This document shows positions 45,901-57,503 of a DNA stretch of 64,000 bases, in pieces. This DNA is from Acytostelium subglobosum LB1 (taxonomy: Eukaryota > Evosea > Eumycetozoa > Acytosteliales > Acytosteliaceae): the NCBI RefSeq assembly GCF_000787575.1, contig NW_012236516.1, positions 608,979-672,978 on the forward strand, in the 5' to 3' direction. Both the position numbers and the translations under genes were made by a program. Under the pieces are notes generated by a model. It worked only from the letters and a program-made list of their open reading frames with translations, searched no databases and had not been told where the DNA came from. The number at the start of each line of letters is the position of its first letter. The stretch's first letter is position 1.

Positions 45901-46728
45901 CTCGGTCTCGTACGCGGTCTGTTTGACGATGAACTTTAGCATGAAACTTTGCATCAGCCAGCACATCTCCATCGAGTTGATTGGTTGTATCTGTATCTCG
46001 CCACATAGTGTTTGTGAGTTGATCAGTGGGATTCGTAACAGGTTGTCTTCGAGGTATGGCGTGGCATCAGTCATGTTAACGAGTGAACCCAAAGAGTAGT
46101 GCTCGCTCATGTGAACGGTGTCTTGTGGACCATGATGTTGATGTATGACGTTCATCTCATTCATTCCACCGCATAACTCTGCGATTGATATACGCTTGTC
46201 ATTGCCAAGACACTTGATCAAACTCTGCATGACCATAGGAAAGAATGTATCGCTGTTTGATAATGTTATAGCCTCGATACACTGAAGCTCGACCATGATG
46301 TGCATCAATTGAATGTGAGGTTGATGATTGCAAGTTGATAGATCCAAAGGTTGTGACACACTATCACTCTGTTGTGTGGCTACGGCAATCAAGTTTGATT
46401 CATTGGCGGTACCGCCACCTACAATACATCCACTATTTTGATTGTTTACTAAATTACATGATAGAGATTGAATGTTGTTGGAGGATGACGATGACTCTAG
46501 GTTGTCCAATCCATGTATCAAATTGGGTTTAATAATATTTGTTGTTGTTGTTATTGGTGGCAGATGAAATGAATTAGAGTTGTGATCATGATTGAAAATC
46601 ATTGAAATGTTGTCAAGATTGGACATCATTTGACAATTATTATTAATACTATTATTATTATTTCCTATTATATAAATATTGTCGGTATTTCCATTGTTGA
46701 CGACAGATCGTGAAGGTATAAAACACAT
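42995..46728 (-). CDS. Soluble hybrid histidine kinase (GAF/PAS-HisKA-HATPase-pseudoreceiver-receiver)
   Basis: 1123 residues. Exons 45635-46728, 45367-45572, 44790-45298, 44515-44702, 43134-44443, 42995-43059. After an Asn-rich start there is a GAF-like sensor (about residues 140-440), then a PAS-like segment ([19 protein letters not shown] to [16 protein letters not shown]), a coiled linker, and HisKA with the phospho-His in [20 protein letters not shown], split by an intron. HATPase boxes are [24 protein letters not shown] and [10 protein letters not shown] first receiver-like domain ([19 protein letters not shown]) lacks the acceptor Asp where [10 protein letters not shown] stands. The last receiver is complete: [23 protein letters not shown] and the Lys in FIMKPLK. 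No membrane helix, so a cytosolic sensor. In Dictyostelium such kinases feed the RdeA-RegA phosphorelay that sets cAMP. Confidence 0.93.
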
Positions 46729-49016
46729 TGTTAATAAATGATCAATAAATAATAAAGTTTAAAATATTTAGGTACAGATAAATTAATAATAAATGTAATA
46801 ATATTAATAATAATAGTTTCTTGATTACAATTTATTCATTTATTCTACCAATATTGGTTGGAAGTTGATGGAATGATGGAAGTCAGGTTGATTAAAGAGA
46901 GATGTTCCTCAACTCCTGAGGTCTAACTATTCATTTTCTATTCTGGATGGGTAGGTTGACAGTCATTGGAGGGTATGATCAATTCCCCAACAGAATGTTT
47001 GACCTGTGAAGTCCATTTTGGGAAGTTTTTTGAAGATCTTGCATGTTGACAACTAATCGCGATGGGGACAGTAATTCACTCCACATCAATTTTACTATTT
47101 AGGGATGTCCTCTCATCTATCACTTTATAGGACATTTCTTCTAGGCATACTTGATGTCATGCCTGGGATATCCTAATTAGTGGTAGTGGTCACATCTTGT
47201 AACTATGATATTATTATGTTATACTTCTTATTCATTGTTTGATCAGGTACAGGTATCCTAGGTTACTGTCTGTGTGTGGCAGACATGTGACTGATTGTTG
47301 TAGTCACCTCCATCATCTCTCTGGGTCCAGTTACCTTTTTTTTTTTTTACATCTAGGTCACTAGTTCGTCCGCTCCTCCTCGACATCGAGAGAGAGTGAC
47401 CGGACGTATGTCATCTTCATTCCAGGACGATACTGGAGTGACCTAGATGTTAAAAAAAAAAAAAAGGTACGAGTTCGACTATCTCTCTATCTTGGCTGGT
47501 ACTTAGCTGTAACCAGACCACGGTCATCTATTACTATTGACCAGAGATACCTCCGGCCTATAGTTGGCATCACGCTCTGATAGGGAGATTGTTAATCATC
47601 ATCCTCGCATCAAGTTGGGCATAATTTGATGGAAATTATGTTATAGTCTATACTCTAGAAATGATCCTAAGAATATGGTCTGATAAACTATTGTTTTGTA
47701 TATATATTTAAACGAATAAAAATAACGAGTCTTTAAAGTTTATGGTAAAAAAAACGAACGAGTGGTTTGTCAGCTGATCATAATTTATTTGATTAAATTT
47801 TATTGATTATTATTGACGAACGAAAGAAAGAAAGGTGTCACGTGACCCCCTACCATACATCATATCAAATGATCACCAAATATTATGAACAATGTTCAAA
47901 GTATCATCATACATACAGACATACACACAATGTAGTTATTGACATATTACAACTTATTACCTTTACACTATTCGACCAAACAAACTTTAACAAGTAATTT
48001 GAATCAATGGGAGGGTTCCGTTACTTTAGTTCAAAGAGTGACTAAGTTTGTTTCGAAAGTGTATGTATCTTCACTCAATCAATCATTCATGTATGAACAT
48101 ACATATGGGCTGAAGTGAATGAGTGAAGATGGCTAGAATACAAAGAGTTATTAGCAAGCCAACCATTGTGGCATCCTACAATCATTCATAGTTTCAATGC
48201 ATTGCAACCACAATCACACACTTACACACAGATAATCAATCACACTCGACCGAACTGAATTAACATCATTCAACACACTGACTGCTCGTCTCTGGACCTT
48301 GACCATCACACACACACACACATACCACACAACACAAATAATCAATCACCTCATTCATTCGTTGCAACATCACATCAGAATGATTGAACTTGACTTTGGT
48401 GTGAGTGAGGTTCCAACACACACACATATATATGTTTGTGGTACAATGGGAGGGAAAGTGTTGTGTTGTGTATGTCTCTGTCCGTACCACATCATGATGA
48501 AGATGGCAGTACCAGCACCACCAATCCAAGAGAGATGAAGAGAGAAAGAGAGAGGATGAATTGATGGAAGAGGGATGGCTGGATTGATGGATGGATGGAT
48601 AGATGGATGGATGGATGGATGCCCAGACGATCAATCGCATTGTGTTCACACTTGATGTATTGATTTACATAATGGTTTAGTTGTATTTTATGCTGCTCTA
48701 CAAACCTAAAACTTATTCCTATCCTTTAGTATTTATTTTCCTACCCAACTATTTCCTTCCACAAGAGATAAATTTAAAATATTATCTCTCTCTCTCTCTT
48801 TAAATTTAAATTTAAATTTATTTATTTAATTAATTACTTTAAAACAAACATTTACATGTGTGGACCATCATCAACATCATCAACATCATCAACATCAATC
48901 ACAACATCAACTACAACATCATATCATTCATATCCATTCCAACAATAATTGATTGATTGACCACTTCAATTAGTTGTCTTCAACTTCAAACAAACAAACA
49001 TACTATTACTATTATA
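46729..49016. other. Largest intergenic region; contains a long foldback
   Basis: 2.3 kb between divergent genes. 46729-46850 is AT-rich. About 46860-47690 is complex sequence free of the usual tetranucleotide repeats and holds the foldback at 47333-47468. From 47780 on there are AT-rich, CA, GATG and TTTAAA repeats. Frames at 47803-47997, 48266-48649 and 48299-48538 are repeat-derived. No protein gene supported; the 46860-47690 block may be a non-coding RNA or a small mobile element. Confidence 0.55.
47333..47468. repeat. Long foldback with T13/A14 arms and nested stems
   Basis: Left arm 47333-47362 contains 13 Ts then ACATCTAGGTCACT; right arm 47437-47468 is its complement with 14 As. The loop (about 74 nt) has a further stem CGTCCG/CGGACG (47368 region with 47401-47406) and an inner CTCG/CGAG. 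An RNA copy would be a branched hairpin of about 135 nt. Could be a structured RNA gene, a foldback element, or an inverted-repeat assembly artefact. Confidence 0.75.
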
Positions 49017-50019
49017 ATGGAGAACACACCTATATTACATTCACCAGAGATTGGATATCTGGAAAAGAATATAACATTCAGTTCACAAGACTTTGTAAAG
49101 TTAGAAGCAATTCTATCAGTACCTCCACAGCCAGTTGGTATAATCCTATTTGCATTTGGAAGTGGATCAAGTCGATACAGGTATGTTATCAATCAATCAT
49201 CAACATCATTCAATCATATATTAATCATTTATTCCACAATAGTCCTAAAAGTATGGCATACTCTAGGATATTTAATAGTCATGGATTGGCAACAATGATG
49301 TTTGCACTACTTACACCTCAAGAGGAGAGGTTGGACAACATAATGGGAGGAGTACATAATACCAACTTCCTCTCCAATCGTATAATGTCTGCAACCAAAT
49401 GGTTAATGGATAATCCATCTTTAAATTGTAAGTGGTTCACTCCAACTCTATCAATCGATGGAATGATCAATGTACTAACTCCCAATCAAACATATTATTA
49501 GACTTACCAATGGGATACTTTGGATCAACAACAAACAACTCTTGTGGATGTGGTGCTATACTATCACCTGCCACTCCAACAACGACCACTTCGACATCAA
49601 CTACTACACATGGTCATCATCAACATTATCAACATAGTCATCATCAATCTTACAATGTTATAACAAAGAATGGTATACAACTTATTGATAATATTGGAAT
49701 GGATTCAAGAGGTCCTATATCATTGATCGTGGATAGTAGTGGAAGTAGTGTAGGAGATAATAGCTTTGCTGGAGTATGTCCTTCCCAACGTGACCGTGGT
49801 GGTCTAACTTGCTCATCTGCTCAGTTGGCCAGTGACTCGACAGGCTCCATCGAACAGGTGGCTCAACTATGTAATCAATACTTTATCGATATTAGTGCTG
49901 CGACAGAGGCTGCGGCACGTGGATTGGACAAAGACCAGCCTACCACTCAGCCCATCACAAAGGACTTACCAGGATATGCAAGTGGCGACATCAAGAGTAC
50001 TGGAGTGGCCACTCAATGA
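49017..50019 (+). CDS. Alpha/beta-hydrolase-like protein (dienelactone hydrolase group), divergent
   Basis: 288 residues. Exons 49017-49180, 49243-49427, 49502-50019. The N-terminal half fits the bacterial-type DLH-like hydrolases: VPPQPVGIILFAFGSGSSRY, then GLATMMFALLTPQEERLDNI, ATKWLMDNPSLN and LPMGYFGSTTNN, where GYFGS is the nucleophile elbow with a candidate catalytic Ser. After that the family pattern fades: a Thr/His-rich insert (residues about 128-150) and Ser/Gly-rich stretches replace the core, and I cannot see the catalytic Asp and His with confidence. It may be a fast-evolving enzyme or one that has lost activity. Substrate unknown. Confidence 0.65.
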
Positions 50020-50175
50020 ATGATTTGGATTGATTGATTGATCAATGGACCAACTTAACTTGCGCCGGACATTGATTGAATGATTGATATATATACTATT
50101 ATTCAACAACAATAAAGTACCAATATCAGATAGATAAAGGTACATTATCACTTATTGAACATCATTGATGAGTTA

Positions 50176-52451
50176 TTACTTTAGTACACTTAATCTTCGT
50201 TCTAATGATGTGAACCATTTCCTTGAACAAGCTGTCCAGAACATCAATATAGTCAAGTCCTTCTCGTGTCCACAGTTGATCAACTGTAGGAACTTAACCA
50301 ATCTCTTATCCTTATCATTCTCAATGATTGATCGCACACCATAGAATGACTTTGTCTTACTGTTTGATTGATTGGATTGATTGGATGGATGTCAGTGCAG
50401 TCCTTTACATCTAGCAATGGAAGTAAGCAACTTACTTTATCCACTCCTCTCTCAGTGTTAGGAGATGCATGCGCTCTACATCTGGAGGGAAGTCTTGCCT
50501 CAGAATGGACTCGATGGCCAGACCAAGAGTGGATGTATGATGTGGACCACTAAGTGTGATCTCTATTGTTGATCGGTATGGACTATCAATGTCCTCTGGT
50601 TCCTGTGACTTGTCATAATCTAGATTGATAGGATTGGAAATGGTAAGTTGATTGACTTGATGTATGAGTGTAATTGAGTGATTACTACTACTTACAATCA
50701 ATATCTACCATGTTGATTACTGATCGATCAACATGACGTGGAATGATCGCTCGTGGACTCAGTCCAAGTAGGTTGCACTCCCATATCTCTTTGAATGTCT
50801 CGGAGTAATAACATATTGATACGCACTCGCGAGGTACCAACTCCTTGAGTAGATCGATAAGTGATGCGGCCAGTGCTGGTGAACGACTCTGTATAACGAC
50901 CTGATTGCCAACGATCATATTGTAGACCAACACTGAGATGTCGTTGGCACGGTTGGTCGATGATGTGATGCGGTACACCTGGCCCAACGTCCGCAGACGC
51001 TCTTGGGGTACGGGGAATACGACAGACTCGTTGAGCTTCTCGGCCAACAGAGCGTGGATGTCTTGTGGGCCTCGCAGTGGGCCAAGTCGACCTCCATTAT
51101 ACATATATCGCTCTTTGAGTTCCTGGAGTTGCGCTGCCTGTTCCTCCAACATTGATGGCTGGTTCTGAAGAAGGAAGTACTTTAGATTGCATGTAGATAG
51201 GATGCTGCTGAATGAGCTGTGCAGTCGGTGGAAGAAGTTTGGGTCCTCCATCAGTTCGGTGAGTGGTCGCAATGGGACAGAGCGAAGTCCGCGACGCATC
51301 AGATTTGAGAGTGCCTGAGACGACGACTGTGTGGACTGTTCGCGCTTAAACACCACGTTGGATCGCTCTTTCATCTCGTTGGCCATCGATCGGAAACAGC
51401 TGACTATCCAGCTAAAGTAGTTGACCAGCGATGACGACTCGCCCAGCAGGAAAAGGAAGCCGTACCAGCGCGCTGAGCCTCTTGCACGGATGTCATTCAC
51501 CTTGAACATGTAGCTGAGAAAGTATCCGTCGTTGCTGCTAATGTAGACTGGTCCCTCACGTCCTGGTACCAGCTCACATGACAATGATCGCACACAAGCT
51601 GTACGTATCTGGCTGTATGAAGTGTTGGACGGTTGATGCGTGCTAACATAGTAAAGGTTGGAGTTGAGTGCATCCTGTGATACAAGGCCGCTACCCTGTG
51701 GCAGTGATGAACAAGTTGGACAACGTGCTGGTGGTGTAGTTGTTGTTGTTGTTGTCGTCTTTGTAGGTGATGAGTGAGTTGATGTAGTTGATGTAGTTGA
51801 TGATGTTGATGATGTTAAGAGAGGTGATGATTGGCTTGATGATGATGTAGTCGCATTGTTGATGTTGGAGTTGGTGGAAAGTGATGGAATCAATACTGAA
51901 TGAGTGGCACCAAGTCGTGATGCAGAGTGTTCGTTATATATTGTATGTAATGGTGTATATTGATGAGGCTGTTGTTGTGAAGTGTTGTTGTCTGTCGTGT
52001 TGTTGTTGCCATGTCCAATGCCATTCCCATTGGCAACTCCATTGCCATTATTTACATTTGTTGTTGTTGCTGCAAACAATGATGGCAATGATGTAATGAT
52101 TGTTGTTTCCGCTGCTGTTGCCGCGTCACCATTGTCCTCCTCATCATCATCATCTTGTCTATCTCCATCTCCAACTCCAACTCCATTGACATTATGATTG
52201 ACATTGACACTGACTAGAGGACGACGTATTATATGAGGTGTTGAAGATAATGAACCCGTCGAAGAGATGGTGACATCACTGCTTGAAGTTGATGATGATG
52301 TATCGTCTGTCTGTGATGTTGTAGTCGAAGGCAGTATAAACTCTGTCTGTGTAGTAAACACAACAGAAGGACCATGAGTCTCACAGAAATGAGTCAACAC
52401 CAACGAACATCTATTATTATGACAATCATTAGGTAGTGATATCGTTATCAT
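50176..52451 (-). CDS. flcn: Folliculin (FLCN) homologue
   Basis: 707 residues. Exons 50696-52451, 50436-50619, 50176-50359. The longer frame begins with GTG, so I start at the ATG at 52451. The signature SLVLTHFCETHGPSVVFTTQ opens the longin part. A Ser/Thr/Asn-rich insert of about 180 residues precedes CPTCSSLPQGSG. The longin/DENN parts follow: RSLSCELVPGREGPVYISSN, GYFLSYMFKVNDIRARGSAR, WYGFLFLLG and then LRTLGQVYRITSSTNRAND. Folliculin with FNIP-type partners is a GAP for RagC/D GTPases at the lysosome and acts in amino-acid signalling to TORC1. The third exon was found by splicing (KTKSFYGVRSIIENDKDKR to ERRLSVLK). Introns are both 76 nt. Confidence 0.92.
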
Positions 52452-53517
52452 TATCGTTGTTGTTGATGATGTTGTAGTCGGTGAGTTCACAACATCTGTT
52501 ATATTATCTCTCTGTCTATCTAATTATCTGTCTAATGTATTGTTATTGTTTGTATATGTTGATTGATTGATTGATTGATTGTATGTATGTGTATTGTGAG
52601 TGACTATTGGTACAAGTTCAATAAAGACTGTGGCGATCGAACATTCAAATGAAATCTGCAAAGATGAGCAAAGGTGTGAAGACGACTCCCACACCTCCCT
52701 TGATAAGTGAATATTCAATTATGCTCTCTGGCACTCTGCTAACGAGTTCACAAGCAAGGTGTGCCCTTCTCTCTTACTTAAAAGACTAAAGACCTCTTGT
52801 ACAGCCCAGGACCATGACGATAAAAAATATCTTGTTTCGTGAATGACCAACCACAATGACGATGATGATTGATTATGTTCACTCCTAACTGCTTGAAGAT
52901 CACTTAGCAATAAATGTCTCGTTAATAATCAAACTATCAGCCTTTGATTCATTCTTTCTTTCATTCAAACAATCAATCAATCAAATATTAATACAACTAA
53001 CGAATTACTTTCAAAGTCATATTACTTCACTTTCGAATTAAGAGACAGTTTCGTTGATGTTGGTATAAGCATGTGAAGATACTATCTTTCAAAGGTGATA
53101 CTTACGAACCCATGTCTGATTAGTACGTGGGTTGACGCGTCGAGTTGTTGGGTCGATGGCATTGAAGTCTTTGCTGGCTGTGTTGACCCACCCCCAAACA
53201 GATAAAAAATAATAGAGGTCTTTCTGTGGTGTGGTCCTCAAGGACCAAACTATCCAATCAAATATCTGTTTGCGATCAAAAAACATACCCTCCTACTGCG
53301 AAACCAAATCAAGGTTGTTTTGTGTTGTTTGCAAACACAGGTATGGTATGAGATGGAAGGTAGGAAGGTAGACAGGTCCCATCCCATCCCCATCACTTCG
53401 TACATCCAATTCACATTCATTTATACTTATACATAAATATACATATATATCTATTTATATATTAGTTAGTAATAATTTATCAAACCAAATAATTATAAAC
53501 AGACATACATATATAAG
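52452..53517. other. Divergent intergenic region, FLCN / F-BAR
   Basis: 1.07 kb. GATA/GACA repeats and GATT repeats at 52500-52585 belong to the FLCN leader. 52600-53300 is oddly complex, with minus-strand frames at 52719-52910 and 53089-53286; the latter ends near a good GTAAGT donor (53106 region), but I cannot join it to another exon. 53400-53515 is the AT-rich F-BAR leader. Confidence 0.5.
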
Positions 53518-55251
53518 ATGAGCTACGCAACTGAATTGCTCGATGGCTTTGACAACTTGTACAAGAGAACAGAGGGTGTTCTCAAGTGCAACACAGAGAT
53601 GGGTGGCTTCTTTAGGAAGTTGTCACAACTCGAGGCTGAATACTCAAAGGACTTGCTCAAACTTGTAAAGTCAACTGGTCAGAAGAAGTTGTTGACTAAT
53701 CCATTCCTTGATGGGTATGTTCATGAAGTACTTCGCTCAACTTGAATGAGAGACACTCAATCACTCACTCACTCATACTCCTACACTCATTAGATCATTG
53801 AAAGAGTCATGGAGGATCACATTGAATGAGATGGAGATCGTTGGTAACCAACATACTACCTTTTCAAACTTGACAAACGACTTGGCCAATCTAGTCGACA
53901 AGCTTGTCAAGGATAAGGAGAACACTAGGAAGAAGGTAATAATCACCTGATCAATCATTCAATCAATTATGTGATCAAACATACTTACGTACTTAACTAT
54001 CGATCAAACAAACAGTTGACAAACGATGGATTAAAGTTGACAAAGGATATGAAGACACAGTTGGATTCATTGACAAAGGCTAAACAGAACTATCACAAAT
54101 TGTCAAAGGAGGCAGAGCTTGCACAGACTTCTTTGACAAAGGGTCAAGCCGACCCAAAGATGAAGCAGGATAAGGTGTCCCAGCTCAGCACCAAGGCCTC
54201 CCAGGCCTCTGAAAAGGCCAACCAATCCGACCAAGAGTACAGAGATTGTCTCAGCGCTACAAACTCCAAGCAGAATGAATATTATACCAATGAGATGCCA
54301 GCTCTCCTAAAGGTATGTGATGGATGTCGTATCATTTCACGCATTCGTTCGATCAATCACTCACTCATTCAATCAATCATTGTCAATCGTAGGAGTTCCA
54401 ATTGTTTGAGGAGGAGCGTATTGCAGCATCAAAGGACATAATGCAAAAGGTGGCACTATATATTAAGGAGATACCACCCGTTGTCACTCATGCATGCGAG
54501 GCCATTCATCAGGCTGCTGACGCCATCGATCAAGATGCTGACATTAGACAGTGGGTCTCTGACAACAAGACCAACGTCACACCACCTCCAGCCATCGACT
54601 ACTATCCATTCGATGGTGAGGCTCAACCTGCCTCCCCATCCAACAACTTTAGAATCGGTTCCTACAAGACATCTGGACCGAACCAAAAGGTAAGTGGTCC
54701 CTCGAACCCTGGCAACTCGACACGACGCACTCACTGACTCAATCAACCAAACAAAGGAATGGGGACTCACAGCCAAGGACGCTGGCTTGAATCCAGATCA
54801 GAAGCTTCAGAAGCTAGAGGCACAGATCAATGAGATATCCAACACGATAAAGCAGGAGATTCAGGCTAGAGCAGGCATTGAGAAGTTGGTACAGTTCTAC
54901 GCCAACGATCCAAAGGAGCAGAAGAAGTCAGAGAACGAGCTTGTTGAGGCCGACAAGAGAATCGCCGCGCTGAAAGAGTCTCAGCGTTTGGTCACACAGC
55001 AGGTGGAGGATCTGAGCCGTGCGCCTGCGAGTGGAGGCGATGGCGGCGCCAGCGCAACAGCCGCCAGCAGCAGAGTGGTCCGTTGTCGTGGTCTCTACGA
55101 ATACGAGGCATCGTGCGACACTGAGTTGAGCTTCAAGGAGGGCGACATCCTGACCGTGAGTGAGCAGGACTCCAGTGGATGGTGGTTTGCCGAGCTCAAT
55201 GGCGTGACTGGATTCGTGCCACAGAACTACGTCGAAGAGATCAAGGAGTAA
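53518..55251 (+). CDS. F-BAR / HR1-like coiled coil / SH3 protein (TOCA/CIP4 type)
   Basis: 475 residues. Exons 53518-53714, 53794-53935, 54016-54312, 54393-54689, 54757-55251. Residues 1-270 are an F-BAR domain, beginning FDNLYKRTEGVLKCNTEM and GFFRKLSQLEAEYSKDLLKL, with long Lys-rich helices that bend membranes. A linker (FDGEAQPASPSNNFRIGS) leads to a second coiled region (DQKLQKLEAQINEISNTI) in the place of the HR1 domain that binds Cdc42/Rac in TOCA-1. The C-terminus is a complete SH3 domain (YEYEASCDTELSFKEGDIL, then GWWFAELNGVTGFVPQNYVE) that would recruit WASP or dynamin. It should link membrane curvature to actin at endocytic sites. All introns are 67-80 nt. Confidence 0.92.
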
Positions 55252-55481
55252 GCAACATAGCAAGTAAACAAGTAAGAGAACAAGAACAACACCAACACAT
55301 GCCAGGCCATGTCATGCTAGTAAGCAAGACAAGCAAGCAATTCAATGAATGACAACCAACCAAGCAATCAATCAGTTAATCAATCAGTCAATCAGTCAAT
55401 CAACCAATCAGTTTGAACAATTGTAACATATATAAACATATCTATGTATTACGTGGAGTTATATCTTGGTTGTCTTGGTAA

Positions 55482-57503
55482 TTAAAGAAGGCCCAACGAG
55501 GATATGTCCAGTCTTCTTCTTCCAACCTTCCATGTCCTGCCTTGTTGTGGTTGCACAACAGGCATCTTGTCACCTCTGACCAATGTTGTAAGGTTACGTT
55601 CCATACAGGATTGTATCTCTTGGACGGCTGCTGTTTGGAAGTGATTGCCATCGACCTCCAGACACATCAATGTCTTGTTCTTCTGGACACACAATGATAT
55701 GGCTTGGATGCAATCTTTGATGTCCTCGTTGACGATACCTGAATGTTCGAGCATCAGGTTGTAGGACAATCTTATAGAGGTTAAGCTGTTATTTGTTGCC
55801 AGGCTGTTGGCCAAGTGCTTGCCGGCCTTTGACCTGAGGTTGTTAGTGCACACTTCAAGTACTCTCAGGGTTTTGTTCTTGCTGAGCATTGTTGCCATGT
55901 GTTCGCCACCCAGATCACCTGCCTTGTTGTTGTTAAATACAAGTCGTCTTAATGATGTATTGATCTGTAGACCATCCATTATTGACTTGGTACCGATAGA
56001 TCCAATGTTATTGTCCGAGAGGTCAAGAACTTCCAGTGTCCTGTTGGCGGCAAGCATGTTGCCAAGGTCCAATCCAGCATCATCACCAAACATATTGTTG
56101 GACAAGTATAACTCTGTGATGGATACATTGAGACACATGTTGAAGGACAACTCTGTTACGGACTCCCTTCCAAGATGATTGTGATTGAGTGATAGTCTTG
56201 ATAATGACCTTGTATCTCTGATGGCACATCCTAGTTTGAGGCCACAATCGTCATCAAGCTTTAGATTGTTAAGTTGAAGGTTGGTGATTGATTGGCAGGA
56301 CTGAGCCAACTCGGACAGTGCAACGCTGACTTGTTTGCTAAAGGTGTTGTGGCTGAGGTTGATTGATGTGAGACATGTGTTTGTCTTTAGGTTGTAGATA
56401 GCCTCGGTAAGTCCACTATCCATTGATATTGATGATGATGATGTAGGGGAGCTGTTGGATGCTGGGGCGCGTCTGCTTGTGAATGGATCGAAAGAAGAGC
56501 CAAGTAGCATTGGTGATAGGCTGGGACTTGTGCCAACTGAGGATGCAGAGAAGCTGCTGGACAATGTTGTTGGAGCCATTGAGTTTATATTCAAGAAGAG
56601 GTTGGTTGATATTGTTACAGGGCTGTTCTGTGATGATGACATCTTTGGTGTTACAGGACAATCCATATGGCATACTGCTTCTAGATTGATCTCCCTTATG
56701 GTCTTGTTGTTTGATAGGGCCTCTATGATGGCTCTGACGCCGGATAACCTGAACTCATTGAAGCTGAGGTTGACCTTGATCAATGATGAACTTTTGATCA
56801 CTTGTCCAATTGCAATGGCATCCTTCTCACGCATAAAGTTACGAGATAGGTTCAACTCGGTCAAGTGATGATTAAGTAGCAACGCTTTGATAATCTGACT
56901 GGAGCCATTGGATGCCAGGTCCACATTTACCAACTCCAACTTGGTCAAATTAGACTTGTTCAAAGCTATAACATCACTTATCTCTCCACCAATGTTGCGT
57001 TCTATTTCAAGATTATAGTTGATCAATGAAAAGCTTTGTATACAACTCGATTGGCGAACATATTGTAGCATGTTTCCATTCGATAGCTGGCCCATTGTAT
57101 TGGCTTCGATTCCACTGGGCACTCTCGGCAGTAGTTGTTGTGTTGTTTGTGGAGGCGGACTGGGTATGGCAGATGATGGAGAATGTGTAGGTGGTGAAGT
57201 GACGATGAACGATGAGCGGGAGGCACCTCTAGTGATTTGGATATTGTAGAATGTACATGGTCTGCTGTCTGGATAACCTCTGATTATTGGCTTTGTTGAC
57301 AATCTCTTTATCAGATTGAAGTTTCCACTCTTGATCGATATAAAGTTGTTTGGTACCAGTGTGGCAGCCCATTGTCTACAGACCAATGCCAACTTTATCA
57401 ATGTATAAGGTGTTGGATCATACTCTGTAGTCCATTGAATAATAAATCCTTGTATTATTATTGGTAGTTGTTGTTGTTGTTGTTGTTGTTGTTGATTGGT
57501 CAT
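55482..57503 (-). CDS. Leucine-rich repeat (RNI/NOD-type) protein with F-box-like N-terminus
   Basis: 673 residues, no intron. The start MTNQQQQQ is Gln-rich. Residues about 14-55 (PIIIQGFIIQWTTEY, then IKLALVCRQWAATLVP) resemble a degenerate F-box as in many dictyostelid proteins. From about residue 170 there are some 14 ribonuclease-inhibitor-like LRRs of about 28 residues, for example LTELNLSRNFMREKDAIAIG, LEVLDLSDNNIGSIGTKSI and LRRLVFNNNKAGDLGGEHMA, broken by a Ser/Thr-rich insert near 300-365. LRRs of this kind make a horseshoe for protein binding. A role in ubiquitin ligase targeting is possible but inferred. Confidence 0.87.
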   Translation of the reverse strand: MTNQQQQQQQQQLPIIIQGFIIQWTTEYDPTPYTLIKLALVCRQWAATLVPNNFISIKSGNFNLIKRLSTKPIIRGYPDSRPCTFYNIQITRGASRSSFIVTSPPTHSPSSAIPSPPPQTTQQLLPRVPSGIEANTMGQLSNGNMLQYVRQSSCIQSFSLINYNLEIERNIGGEISDVIALNKSNLTKLELVNVDLASNGSSQIIKALLLNHHLTELNLSRNFMREKDAIAIGQVIKSSSLIKVNLSFNEFRLSGVRAIIEALSNNKTIREINLEAVCHMDCPVTPKMSSSQNSPVTISTNLFLNINSMAPTTLSSSFSASSVGTSPSLSPMLLGSSFDPFTSRRAPASNSSPTSSSSISMDSGLTEAIYNLKTNTCLTSINLSHNTFSKQVSVALSELAQSCQSITNLQLNNLKLDDDCGLKLGCAIRDTRSLSRLSLNHNHLGRESVTELSFNMCLNVSITELYLSNNMFGDDAGLDLGNMLAANRTLEVLDLSDNNIGSIGTKSIMDGLQINTSLRRLVFNNNKAGDLGGEHMATMLSKNKTLRVLEVCTNNLRSKAGKHLANSLATNNSLTSIRLSYNLMLEHSGIVNEDIKDCIQAISLCVQKNKTLMCLEVDGNHFQTAAVQEIQSCMERNLTTLVRGDKMPVVQPQQGRTWKVGRRRLDISSLGLL

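Noticed and set aside
48266-48649. ORFs over GATG, CA and CACACA repeats
   Set aside because: Composition comes from microsatellites.
53120-53200. tRNA-like GC-rich stretch
   Set aside because: No A-box/B-box pair and no cloverleaf could be drawn.
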